36,345 nt of DNA, from NCBI GenBank assembly GCA_022791815.1, contig JAAVZU010000052.1:1-36345 (forward strand). The letters are read 5' to 3'. Shown here piece by piece: positions 24,496 through 30,716 of the stretch; positions within the stretch are counted from its first letter, which is position 1; each line of letters starts with the position of its first letter. This DNA comes from Lachnospiraceae bacterium. GTDB taxonomy: Bacteria > Bacillota > Clostridia > Lachnospirales > Lachnospiraceae. A model generated the notes under the pieces. The model did no database searches and was not told where the DNA came from. It was given only the letters and a program-made list of their open reading frames with translations. A program made the translations under genes and the position numbers.

Positions 24496-24939
24496 TTAAA
24501 CAATGTTTTTATTTTCGTGCAAATTTTCAACAGATGAATACATTTCTAGTAGTTCTTTTGACGTATCTGGTATATCATCCGCAAGTGATTTCTTTTTAAA
24601 TTTCTTTTTAAATTTATTAAGAATATCTTTTCTTGTACTTTCATCCAGTTCAAAATATAGTTTAATAAATTCTATTTCTAAATCATCTACATTATATCTA
24701 CTTAAAAATTCATCTAAACTAAATGTATCAGATTCTATGTACATAGATCCTTCGCCAGTCCTAAGCCATTTTTCGTTTACATTAAATTCTCGGCAAATAG
24801 ATTTGAACATTTGTTCTGTTACATTTCTATTAGCTTTTTCAATATTTGAAATAGCAACTTTTGTAACACCAAGTCTTTCTCCGAATTTTTCAAGAGTAAG
24901 TCCCAAAGACTTTCGCAGCTCCCTAACTCTTTCATTCAT
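24496..24939 (-). CDS. Phage-type XRE repressor
   Basis: The 147-aa protein carries an N-terminal Cro/C1 helix-turn-helix (VRELRKSLGLTLEKFGERLGVTKVAISNIEKANRNVT, residues about 4-40) followed by the WLRTGEG motif common to prophage repressors of Firmicutes. A charged C-terminal half (ESTRKDILNKFKKKFKKK) may serve dimerisation. No peptidase domain of LexA type is seen, so induction is not by RecA-driven self-cleavage through this protein. GAGGTGAT precedes the ATG. It probably binds the repeated GTAATCTTTG sites at the early promoter and holds the element silent. Confidence 0.88.
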   Translation of the reverse strand: MNERVRELRKSLGLTLEKFGERLGVTKVAISNIEKANRNVTEQMFKSICREFNVNEKWLRTGEGSMYIESDTFSLDEFLSRYNVDDLEIEFIKLYFELDESTRKDILNKFKKKFKKKSLADDIPDTSKELLEMYSSVENLHENKNIV

Positions 24940-24965
24940 TTTTATATCACCTCATTTCATTGTAA

Positions 24966-24997
24966 AATAAGAATAGCGATTACTCACTATTCTTATT
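24966..24997 (-). terminator. Hairpin between vapD and the repressor gene
   Basis: AATAAGAATAG (24966-24976) pairs perfectly with CTATTCTTATT (24987-24997). Read leftward it follows the VapD stop and runs into a T-rich stretch. It also lies in the repressor leader, so it may be a regulatory site. Confidence 0.55.
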
Positions 24998-25004
24998 TAT
25001 TGAA

Positions 25005-25310
25005 TTACGATTTGTCTATTATCATTTCGATTGCAGGCATTAAATCATTGTTATCTTCAATACGTAACATTCTAATATCTTCAACACTTGCTGAAAACCA
25101 CGGAAACTTTCTGGTCAAATCTTGAACAGCTAAAACACATTTAACAGCATCTACTTTTTCGGGATTTCCAAAATACACAGAGCCTTGCTGTCTTGAAAAA
25201 CCATAAGATTCTAAAACTTTTTTGATATCGGTATACGCATTTGTGTAAGTTGGCGAACCATAAGTTTTAGATAAAGTATCCTGTTCTAAATCAAATGCAA
25301 TCGCATACAT
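25005..25310 (-). CDS. vapD: VapD-family endoribonuclease-like protein
   Basis: The open frame reaches TTG 25328, but GGAGG and family length place the start at ATG 25310 (MYAIAFDLEQDTL, 101 aa). The sequence matches VapD: an N-terminal beta strand YAIAFDL, YTNAYTDIKKVLESYGFSRQQGSVYFG in the middle and FPWFSASVEDIRMLRIEDNNDLMPAI at the end. VapD proteins share a ferredoxin-like fold with Cas2, and some cut mRNA as toxins. No VapX-like antitoxin gene is evident next to it. It is transcribed leftward, toward the repressor, and may be expressed in the lysogen as cargo. Confidence 0.87.
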   Translation of the reverse strand: MYAIAFDLEQDTLSKTYGSPTYTNAYTDIKKVLESYGFSRQQGSVYFGNPEKVDAVKCVLAVQDLTRKFPWFSASVEDIRMLRIEDNNDLMPAIEMIIDKS

Positions 25311-25383
25311 GTCAAAACCTCCTTTCAAATATTTCTATTATAAGAATATCATGCATAAAAGCAGAAGTCAATAAAAAAGTAAG

Positions 25384-25446
25384 CAAAGATTACAAAAGAG
25401 TGTTGACAAAGTAATCTTTGATTGTTATAATGTAATCAAAGATTAC
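25384..25446 (+). promoter_or_regulatory. Early rightward promoter with three operator copies
   Basis: TTGACA (25403-25408), 17 bases and TATAAT (25426-25431) make a perfect consensus promoter. GTAATCTTTGATT (25411-25423) and its exact complement AATCAAAGATTAC (25434-25446) flank and overlap the -10. A third copy CAAAGATTAC is at 25384-25393 upstream of the -35. This is a textbook phage repressor-controlled promoter, probably bound by the XRE protein of 24496-24939. Confidence 0.85.
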
Positions 25447-25462
25447 GATAGGAGGTGAGAAA

Positions 25463-25678
25463 GTGGACGAAGTGACAAAAAGAAGAATCGAACGTTTGGA
25501 AAGGCAAGAACTACAAAAAGAAATAGCTAGAAAGATTATGGAATTGTTAGAAGAAAAAAAGCTAACCATATCAGAATCAAAAGATATTCTTGGAATGGTT
25601 AGCCGTGAATTAGAAAAAAATTGCAATAATCTTACTGTCGCTCAATTGAGGAGTGACCACAATTTCGATTGTTTCTAA
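25463..25678 (+). CDS. First early-operon gene, 71-aa helical protein
   Basis: A GTG start follows AGGAGGTGAG, 32 bp after the -10 of the early promoter. The protein is charged and helical (KRRIERLERQELQKEIARKIMELLEEKKLTISESKDILGMVSRELEK), with the second half resembling a short helix-turn-helix of phage Cro/excisionase type (LTISESKDILGMVSREL). It may be a Cro-like antagonist, given its position. Its last 47 bp overlap a convergent leftward gene. Confidence 0.7.
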   Translation: MDEVTKRRIERLERQELQKEIARKIMELLEEKKLTISESKDILGMVSRELEKNCNNLTVAQLRSDHNFDCF

Positions 25679-25817
25679 AATCATTTTTTCTGTCTTCGTA
25701 AAAGTTCCAAAAATCTTCAATATTTTGAATATTTTTGTTTTCTTTTAAAGCACGAAAAAGTGTGTAAGCAGCAGTCACTTGTATTTCTTCTAATTCTTCA
25801 TACTTAATGTCACACAT
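25632..25817 (-). CDS. Small protein, 61 aa, convergent with the first early gene
   Basis: AAAGGAG lies properly before ATG 25817. The 61-aa acidic protein (MCDIKYEELEEIQVTAAYTLF, ending GHSSIERQ) is not recognised. It is encoded opposite to the early operon, and its 3' end overlaps the end of the 25463 gene by 47 bp. It could be an independently transcribed lysogeny-stage gene, with transcription interfering with the operon. Confidence 0.5.
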   Translation of the reverse strand: MCDIKYEELEEIQVTAAYTLFRALKENKNIQNIEDFWNFYEDRKNDFRNNRNCGHSSIERQ

Positions 25818-25902
25818 GATACAATTCTCCTTTCTTAATATACTCGGTTCGCTACAGCCTGCAAATAAATTACAGGAGAATAAAGGAAGAAAAACAAGAA
25901 TA

Positions 25903-26116
25903 TTGACTAAAAAAATAATAGAAAGAAGGTGATTGCTATGGCAACAAAAAAGACAAACTTGGTATTAGAAGTAAGACACAAACCAGAAACTATACAAGTA
26001 GTCAATTTTTTAAATGAATTGAACGAAGAGCAGGTAAAAGAAATGGTTTATTTTGCTCAAGGTGCTAGATTCGCAATAGAAAAGCAGAAAACAGCTTAGT
26101 TGACTAAAAAAATAAT
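25903..26116 (+). repeat. 17-bp exact direct repeat (two copies)
   Basis: TTGACTAAAAAAATAAT occurs at 25903-25919 and at 26100-26116, each followed by a purine-rich ribosome binding site and a small gene. It suggests an ancient duplication of the leader/start region. Confidence 0.7.
25938..26099 (+). CDS. Small phage protein, 53 aa
   Basis: ATG follows AGAAGGTGAT. The protein is MATKKTNLVLEVRHKPETIQ followed by VVNFLNELNEEQVKEMVYFAQGARF and a basic end. It is soluble and helical with no named domain recognised. It is shorter than 60 residues but has good coding character, and its stop abuts the next gene's leader in the early operon. Confidence 0.65.
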   Translation: MATKKTNLVLEVRHKPETIQVVNFLNELNEEQVKEMVYFAQGARFAIEKQKTA

Positions 26117-26138
26117 TAGAAGGGGGGTGACTGAAAGC

Positions 26139-26312
26139 ATGAATATTGAAAAACTAGACAAAACAATAGAGAAATTGGAAGATGATGTTATTCAGTATGG
26201 AATATGTTCGGAGATAATTGGAGCTGACAAGATAATAGCACTTGCAAAGCTAATAGAAGCTAGAACACAAGTGGAATTAGTAGAAAAAAGAATAAATAAT
26301 ACTTTTAAATAG
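26139..26312 (+). CDS. Small phage protein, 57 aa
   Basis: An upstream TTG at 26100 keeps the frame open, but GGGGGTGA eight bases before ATG 26139 marks the start. The product (MNIEKLDKTIEKLEDDVIQY and a second helix ending RINNTF) looks like a short coiled coil. Function unknown. It lies 12 bp before the SPFH gene. Confidence 0.65.
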   Translation: MNIEKLDKTIEKLEDDVIQYGICSEIIGADKIIALAKLIEARTQVELVEKRINNTFK

Positions 26313-26324
26313 GAGGATATTTCA

Positions 26325-27257
26325 ATGTTAAACATAGTTATTTTTATTATAGGATTGATGACTACGTTTGGTGGTATTACTTTTGAAATGGCAGCAAGAG
26401 AATATTACGAAGAACAAAAGAAAGAGTATAAAAGCAAAAATATACACGTCATAGGTCTGATTATTGGAATTGTGTTAATGATATTTGCTTTTAGCTTCAC
26501 AATTATAGAAACGGGTTATACAGGTGTTCGTACATTATTTGGACAGGTAAGCGAACAAACTGCTTCAAATGGATTCAACTTACATGTGCCTTTTGTAGGG
26601 GATATTGAGAAAATCAATAACAAGCAGCAAGACATTACATTTAAAGGCAAAATATGGAGCGAAACTTTAAATAGAACTGCAATTTACTACAACAAGGTAA
26701 CAGTTACATATCAAATCAATAAAAATAAGTCTGCGTGGATCTACGCAAATATATCAGATTACGAAGAAAATCTAATCACACAATCGTTAGTTGCATCAGC
26801 AATTAAAGCAAGCAGCAAAGAATTGACTGACGAAGATGCAACGAATAGAGGTAAAATAGAGCCTTTAGCAACAAAAAATATACAAGAATCACTTGATAGT
26901 AAATACGGAAAAGAAACAATTCTTGTAAATAAAGTCATAATCGGGAATGCAGATTTTGAAAAAAGTTATAACAAGGCTATTGCAGAAAAGCAGAAGGCAC
27001 AATTAGTTTATGAAAAGCAGCAAATTGAGAACCAAAAAGCAATAGAGCAGGCACAGGCAAAGGCAGAAGCAAAGAAAATAACAGCAAAGGCAGAAGCGGA
27101 AGCGAATGAGTTATTAAAGAAGTCATTAACAGATGATATTTTCTTACAAATGATGCTTGAAAAATGGAATGGGGAACTGCCAAAAGTTATTGGGGAAAGT
27201 AATTCCATATTTGATGTTTCAAAATTTATAGGAAAAGAGAGCGATAAGCATGAGTGA
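26325..27257 (+). CDS. SPFH/prohibitin-family membrane protein
   Basis: The 310-aa protein has two N-terminal hydrophobic segments (about 3-20 and 42-65), then an SPFH domain starting IETGYTGVRTLFGQV and a helical region (about 215-260) very rich in Ala, Glu, Lys and Gln (KAIEQAQAKAEAKK). This is the layout of prohibitins/stomatins, which build ring-like scaffolds in membranes. In bacteriophage genomes such proteins occur in early regions with unproven roles, perhaps guarding the membrane or replication site. AGGAGG precedes the ATG. Its last 8 bp overlap the next gene. Confidence 0.87.
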   Translation: MLNIVIFIIGLMTTFGGITFEMAAREYYEEQKKEYKSKNIHVIGLIIGIVLMIFAFSFTIIETGYTGVRTLFGQVSEQTASNGFNLHVPFVGDIEKINNKQQDITFKGKIWSETLNRTAIYYNKVTVTYQINKNKSAWIYANISDYEENLITQSLVASAIKASSKELTDEDATNRGKIEPLATKNIQESLDSKYGKETILVNKVIIGNADFEKSYNKAIAEKQKAQLVYEKQQIENQKAIEQAQAKAEAKKITAKAEAEANELLKKSLTDDIFLQMMLEKWNGELPKVIGESNSIFDVSKFIGKESDKHE

Positions 27258-27594
27258 AAACAAAATACTTAAGGAGCTAGATGAAAAGATTCAAGAAAAC
27301 ATAAAAAGGTATATTAAAGATTCAGAAACACATATACGCCTTGCAGGAACAGAAGAGAGAATACAAGCATGTAAAGAATATGTGCTAGGTTTGACTGAAA
27401 TTTATGAAAAGTACAGTCAAATGCCTGCATATTGTGATTGTGCATCAAGCTCATTAAAATATCTTTCAGAAAAAGAAAATATAGAAAAAGCAAAAGAAGA
27501 AGCAGAACAAAAAATGGGCTGCTATGACGGGGTTGCATTTGCTTGTTATGAAATAATGGTAGATGTAATTATTGATTTATTAAAAAAAGTGTAA
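27250..27594 (+). CDS. Phage protein of unknown function, 114 aa
   Basis: The ATG lies inside the end of the SPFH gene (8-bp overlap), implying coupled translation. The acidic, helical protein contains three closely spaced cysteines (AYCDCASSS and MGCYDG). No named domain is recognised. Because of the coupling it may act with the SPFH protein. Confidence 0.7.
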   Translation: MSENKILKELDEKIQENIKRYIKDSETHIRLAGTEERIQACKEYVLGLTEIYEKYSQMPAYCDCASSSLKYLSEKENIEKAKEEAEQKMGCYDGVAFACYEIMVDVIIDLLKKV

Positions 27595-27692
27595 TTATAG
27601 TTACAAAGATTCGCTTAGAGTAACAGATAAATTAAGAGAAAAAATAACCAAATTAGCTTATGAAAACTCAACCAATATGAAAGAAGGAAAAA

Positions 27693-27914
27693 ATGAGAGA
27701 GAACCTAAAGAATGCCCGCAAAAGAGCGGGCATGACACAACAAGAAGTAGCAGACAAGCTTGAAATAGGTCTTAGACATTATCAAAAAATAGAAGCGGGC
27801 GAAACTAAAGGTTCTTTTCGGGTCTGGGACGTCTTGGAGGACATTCTAGGGATACATCAACGGAAACTCCGAGAGATTTCAAAAAATCATCACGTCCCAG
27901 AAGAAAATCGATAG
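27693..27914 (+). CDS. XRE-family regulator, 73 aa
   Basis: The protein starts MRENLKNARKRAGMTQQEVADKLEIGLRHYQKIEAGE, a complete Cro/C1 helix-turn-helix. GAAGGA precedes the ATG. Its final 110 bp are antisense to the end of another XRE gene on the other strand (27805-28080). The two proteins share the core LEIGLRxYQKxExG, suggesting common descent. It could act on the operators at 28109-28162, in competition with its convergent relative. Confidence 0.75.
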   Translation: MRENLKNARKRAGMTQQEVADKLEIGLRHYQKIEAGETKGSFRVWDVLEDILGIHQRKLREISKNHHVPEENR

Positions 27915-28080
27915 GAACATTTAAGAAATCGGATAAAGAAACCAAACCCTCAAAAGTTGGACGAGCATCACCACTTTCGTATTTTTGATAATTCCGCAAT
28001 CCGATTTCAAGATGATCAGCTAATACTTGAGCAGTATATCCACGAGAAATCCTTGTAGCACGCAATCTGTCTTTAAACAT
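27805..28080 (-). CDS. XRE-family regulator, 91 aa, convergent overlap
   Basis: The 91-aa protein (MFKDRLRATRISRGYTAQVL, LADHLEIGLRNYQKYESGDA, PTFEGLVSLSDFLNVPIDFLLGRD) is a full helix-turn-helix domain with a short Pro/Arg tail. AGGAGG precedes the ATG. Its gene is divergent from the 28178 gene across a promoter with two palindromic operators, the natural place for its binding. Its 3' end overlaps the rightward XRE gene by 110 bp, so simultaneous full transcription would make antisense RNA. Confidence 0.85.
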   Translation of the reverse strand: MFKDRLRATRISRGYTAQVLADHLEIGLRNYQKYESGDARPTFEGLVSLSDFLNVPIDFLLGRDDFLKSLGVSVDVSLECPPRRPRPEKNL

Positions 28081-28102
28081 AATAAACCTCCTAAAATTTT
28101 TA

Positions 28103-28162
28103 TTGACTTACGTCATATTATGGCATATAATAAAGCTAAAGGATACGCCATATCATGGCGTA
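28103..28162 (+). promoter_or_regulatory. Promoter with two palindromic operators
   Basis: TTGACT (28103-28108), 17 bases and TATAAT (28126-28131) form a strong rightward promoter. TACGTCATATTATGGCATA (28109-28127) fills the spacer. TACGCCATATCATGGCGTA (28144-28162), a palindrome with 8-bp arms, follows 35 bp later. Both share the CAT-N3-ATG core and probably bind the divergent XRE protein. Confidence 0.85.
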
Positions 28163-28177
28163 AAGGAGGCAAATATC

Positions 28178-28429
28178 ATGAAAATAACAGAACTAGAAAG
28201 CAGATTAGAAAATCTGGAGAGTGATTTACAGATTATTCTTGAAACAGTTGATGTAATTGAAATTAGTCTGTCTAGTGGAATATTAAAAGAACATAAAGCA
28301 GGGTGGGCATTAACAGGAGTTATAAAAAATATAGATAATGCAATCAAAGAAGTAGAAACACTAGCAGAAGAAACTATCAATATACGCAGTAATTTAGAAA
28401 ATCTTAAAAAGGAAGGTGAAAGATTATGA
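28178..28429 (+). CDS. Small phage protein, 83 aa
   Basis: The frame is open further upstream, but AAAGGAGG before ATG 28178 fixes the start, just after the second operator. The protein (MKITELESRLENLESDLQII..., ending NIRSNLENLKKEGERL) is a predicted coiled coil at both ends. Function unknown. Its end overlaps the next start (ATGA). Confidence 0.7.
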   Translation: MKITELESRLENLESDLQIILETVDVIEISLSSGILKEHKAGWALTGVIKNIDNAIKEVETLAEETINIRSNLENLKKEGERL

Positions 28430-28857
28430 GTAATTCAGAAAAGAAAGCAATATTAATAAAGAAGATGCAAGAAGAACTGGACAGAAGAACAGCAATAGAA
28501 GAAGCAGCAGCCATTTTGATAGAAAATGGAAAATATGAGACAGCAATAAAATTGTTAAATGGCATAGATGACAGCATTGTAAAAGAAATTACAGAAGAAA
28601 TTGACAAACTGAAAGAAACAGAAACAGTTGATCAAGAAAACGAAGAAACGGAAATTGTACAAGCAGTTGACGTTTTAAGCGACTTGGAGCAATTACAGAA
28701 AAAAGTTATCTACAGTGATACGTTTTTAGAACTTTCAAAAGCAGATCAAGAAAAAATCTATACATATTGCAAGGTACATTATGTCACAAATGAAATCGTA
28801 AAGGAAAATCTTGTACAAATCAGATATGCAGTAACGAATGGGTATTTTGGTTTTTAG
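28426..28857 (+). CDS. Phage protein of unknown function, 143 aa
   Basis: GGAAGGTG precedes the ATG, which overlaps the previous stop by 4 bp. The N-terminal helix is rich in Lys/Glu, the middle is acidic (EETETVDQENEETE), and the C-terminal half (LSKADQEKIYTYCKVHYV) is compact. No named domain is recognised. Confidence 0.72.
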   Translation: MSNSEKKAILIKKMQEELDRRTAIEEAAAILIENGKYETAIKLLNGIDDSIVKEITEEIDKLKETETVDQENEETEIVQAVDVLSDLEQLQKKVIYSDTFLELSKADQEKIYTYCKVHYVTNEIVKENLVQIRYAVTNGYFGF

Positions 28858-28871
28858 AAAGGGAAATTAGC

Positions 28872-29042
28872 ATGAAGAATTATAAGCAACAAATCAAAGA
28901 AGCAAAAAGCATATTTGAATTAAGCTGTATAGATGAACTCGTAAGAGATGCTTATTTTAACAAAAAAAGCATCAGTAAAGTAGCTTATGAGAAACGAAGT
29001 GAAGAAATCTGCCAGCGAATAACAGAATTAAAAGCGGGGTGA
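28872..29042 (+). CDS. Small phage protein, 56 aa
   Basis: AAAGGG precedes ATG 28872. The 56-aa product (MKNYKQQIKEAKSIFELSCI, ending ICQRITELKAG) is basic and helical. The stop overlaps the ribosome binding site of the next gene, consistent with tight operon packing. Function unknown. Confidence 0.65.
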   Translation: MKNYKQQIKEAKSIFELSCIDELVRDAYFNKKSISKVAYEKRSEEICQRITELKAG

Positions 29043-29046
29043 GCTT

Positions 29047-29190
29047 ATGCAGATTGAAGGCGTAAGAATAGAAGGACACTTTGATATAGAGCGGTGGTAT
29101 CAAACTATCGCTCATTTAATATCAGAGCGTGAAGGCGTTACAGTAAGCGTTACAGTAACGCCAAAAGATAAAAACAAAAAAACAGCATAG
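29047..29190 (+). CDS. Small phage protein, 47 aa
   Basis: ATG 29047 follows GGGGTGA. The product MQIEGVRIEGHFDIERWYQT... ends in VTVSVTVTPKDKNKKTA. It may be a small beta-alpha fold. Its DNA contains a short internal repeat (GCGTTACAGTAA-type, 29136-29158). Function unknown. Confidence 0.6.
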   Translation: MQIEGVRIEGHFDIERWYQTIAHLISEREGVTVSVTVTPKDKNKKTA

Positions 29191-29204
29191 AAAGGAGCGA
29201 TACA

Positions 29205-29579
29205 GTGATAAAAATAGATCTTAACAAAATTGCTGACGGAGACCTACACAAAAAAGTACAAGCTGCTTTTGAAGATGTAGTAAAAAACATGAAAGATCCG
29301 AAAACTCCATGGAAAAACACAAGAGAAATAAAGATTAAATTAAGTTTTACGCAAAATGAAGATAGAGATCAATGTGTATGTAATATCTCAGTAGAGAAAA
29401 AGTTAGCAAATGAAATAGGAGTACAAACCAGCTTTGAAATTGGAAAATTCAATGGAGAAGTATATGCTCAAGAATATGACAGTAAACAAATGAGTATCAC
29501 AGAATTTATTCCAAATCCAGAAAGGCAAAATGTAGATAAAGAAACAGGAGAAATTGTTGAGTCTAAAGAAAAAGCATAG
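29205..29579 (+). CDS. Phage protein of unknown function, 124 aa
   Basis: A GTG start follows AAAGGAGCGA. The protein has charged N-terminal helices, a beta-rich centre (REIKIKLSFTQNEDRDQCVC, VQTSFEIGKFNGEVYAQEYD) and an acidic end with VDKETGEIVESKEKA. It resembles a small phage replication-accessory or single-strand-binding-like protein in composition only; no named domain can be assigned. Confidence 0.7.
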   Translation: MIKIDLNKIADGDLHKKVQAAFEDVVKNMKDPKTPWKNTREIKIKLSFTQNEDRDQCVCNISVEKKLANEIGVQTSFEIGKFNGEVYAQEYDSKQMSITEFIPNPERQNVDKETGEIVESKEKA

Positions 29580-29611
29580 TTGCACCAGACAACTGAAAGG
29601 AAGTGAGTAGA

Positions 29612-29893
29612 ATGGACAGTGTAAAAATATATGAGGAAGCATGCGACATAGTTGACACACTACTAAGACAAGGCAAAACAATGATAGAGATATATGTAGA
29701 ATATTCAAACAAACTATCTGGAGAGTACGAGAAAATAGGTACAAGTGAAAGTTCTCGTAAAAATAAGGAATTGTATAGTGTGATAACAGGAATTGTAGCA
29801 GACCGTTTAGCGAGAGAAGTGGTTAAAAAAGCAGGATACCAGATGGTAAAAGGTAAAAGATTTACTTTCTGGGAGAAAGAGAGGAAACAATGA
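29612..29893 (+). CDS. Phage protein of unknown function, 93 aa
   Basis: An upstream GTG (29603) exists, but AAAGGAAGTGAG is best spaced for ATG 29612. The protein is helical and basic at the end (GYQMVKGKRFTFWEKERKQ). It overlaps the next gene by 4 bp. No domain is recognised. Confidence 0.68.
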   Translation: MDSVKIYEEACDIVDTLLRQGKTMIEIYVEYSNKLSGEYEKIGTSESSRKNKELYSVITGIVADRLAREVVKKAGYQMVKGKRFTFWEKERKQ

Positions 29894-30039
29894 GAAACTT
29901 AAAAAGACCAACAAGAAAACAGAAAAAAAGAATCCAGAAAGCAAAACTTGACTGGAAAAACTGGCTAGTAGTCAGTGAAACAGAAGAAGAACTAGTGCTT
30001 TACAACAAAAAAAGTGAAAGGAGACGGACTGTAAAATGA
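29890..30039 (+). CDS. Small basic phage protein (DUF6906-like), 49 aa
   Basis: The 49-aa product starts MRNLKRPTRKQKKRIQKAKLD and continues WKNWLVVSETEEELVLYNKK, a pattern I associate with the short phage family DUF6906 (KRPTR..QK, NWLVV, LVL). The match is from memory. ATGA overlap with the previous gene indicates coupling. Function unknown. Confidence 0.7.
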   Translation: MRNLKRPTRKQKKRIQKAKLDWKNWLVVSETEEELVLYNKKSERRRTVK

Positions 30040-30154
30040 AAAGGCAAAGAAGAAAATAAGAATATTAAAAGTAAATTTTAGTGATGCGGATTGGTGGTAT
30101 ACCATTAAATATCCAAAAAATAAAAAAGTAGCAGAAGGAGGAAAGCAACAATGA
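30038..30154 (+). pseudogene. Fragment of the rolling-circle rep gene
   Basis: A frame with no start codon reads KIRILKVNFSDADWWYTIKY and PKNKKVAE, clearly related to residues about 53-80 of the intact Rep (RRLLKANFGDGDWWCTLKYP). DNA similarity at 30059-30119 versus 30880-30942 is also high. The fragment ends at TGA 30152, overlapping the next ATG. It is probably a leftover of a duplication or recombination in the rep region. Confidence 0.7.
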
Positions 30155-30333
30155 AAGCAGAAGAAAAATTAGAAAAAATAAAAGAGCATGTAAAAGAAGG
30201 TAAAGAGCATTTTCAAAGCGAAATGAACAGCGGGAAAAGCAAAGAAGGATCTAGAGAATATATGGAATGGATGTACTGGTGTGCTTGTTTGATAGAAGTA
30301 TACAACTTCATTGAACAGCTTGAAGAGGAGTGA
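30151..30333 (+). CDS. Small phage protein, 60 aa
   Basis: GGAGG precedes the ATG. The product has a charged N-terminal coiled helix (MKAEEKLEKIKEHVKEGKEH) and a Trp/Cys-rich helix (YMEWMYWCACLIEVYNFIEQ). Function unknown; soluble or peripheral membrane. Confidence 0.65.
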   Translation: MKAEEKLEKIKEHVKEGKEHFQSEMNSGKSKEGSREYMEWMYWCACLIEVYNFIEQLEEE

Positions 30334-30337
30334 CAGT

Positions 30338-30550
30338 ATGAACACTGAGGAACTTCGTAGAAAAGCGTGGACGTTTCGAGGGCTAACGCCCCCAAATAAT
30401 GCTAAAAAAGTGGCGGAGGAACGAAGAAACGGACAAGTCTACGAATATTTTGTGGATGATGCAGGAAATGTATATTATGAAACAGAAACAGGGAAAAAAT
30501 GGAAATTAGAAATACTTAGTTGGCAAAAATCAAAAAAGAAAAGGCACTGA
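30338..30550 (+). CDS. Small phage protein, 70 aa
   Basis: The frame starts earlier, but GAGGAG at the end of the preceding gene and ATG 30338 (MNTEELRRKAWTFRGL) give the best start. The centre VYEYFVDDAGNVYYETETGKKW looks like a small beta hairpin. The last bases of the gene form the left arm of a hairpin (30543-30577). Function unknown. Confidence 0.65.
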   Translation: MNTEELRRKAWTFRGLTPPNNAKKVAEERRNGQVYEYFVDDAGNVYYETETGKKWKLEILSWQKSKKKRH

Positions 30551-30665
30551 CAAAGAAACGGGCTTTCTGTCAGTGCCAAATCATTACAAAACACAAATTA
30601 CATTTATAGTGTAACATGGAAAGCCCGAATTGTCAAGTAATACGGGCTTTTAAAATGCCCGTATT
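30543..30665. promoter_or_regulatory. Chain of mutually exclusive hairpins upstream of rep
   Basis: Hairpin 1: GGCACTGACA (30543-30552) / TGTCAGTGCC (30568-30577). Its loop contains CGGGCTTTC (30559-30567), complementary to GAAAGCCCG (30619-30627). The latter can also pair with CGGGCTTT at 30642-30650, which forms hairpin 3, AATACGGGC (30639-30647) / GCCCGTATT (30657-30665). The alternatives exclude each other, as in attenuators or plasmid replication-control RNAs; a replication origin structure is equally possible. Confidence 0.7.
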
Positions 30666-30716
30666 AGGAACAATCTCAATATATTAAACTTAGGACACAT
30701 TAAAAAAGGTGATGGC

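Noticed and set aside
25837-25864. CTGCAA/AATATA on the leftward strand as promoter of the 61-aa convergent gene
   Set aside because: The start point would fall inside the ribosome binding site, leaving no leader.
27600-27700. Frame reading YKDSLRVTDKLREKITKLAYE upstream of the 73-aa XRE gene, resembling a ribbon-helix-helix start
   Set aside because: It lacks a start codon and runs out of frame into the XRE gene; at most a small remnant, too weak to annotate.
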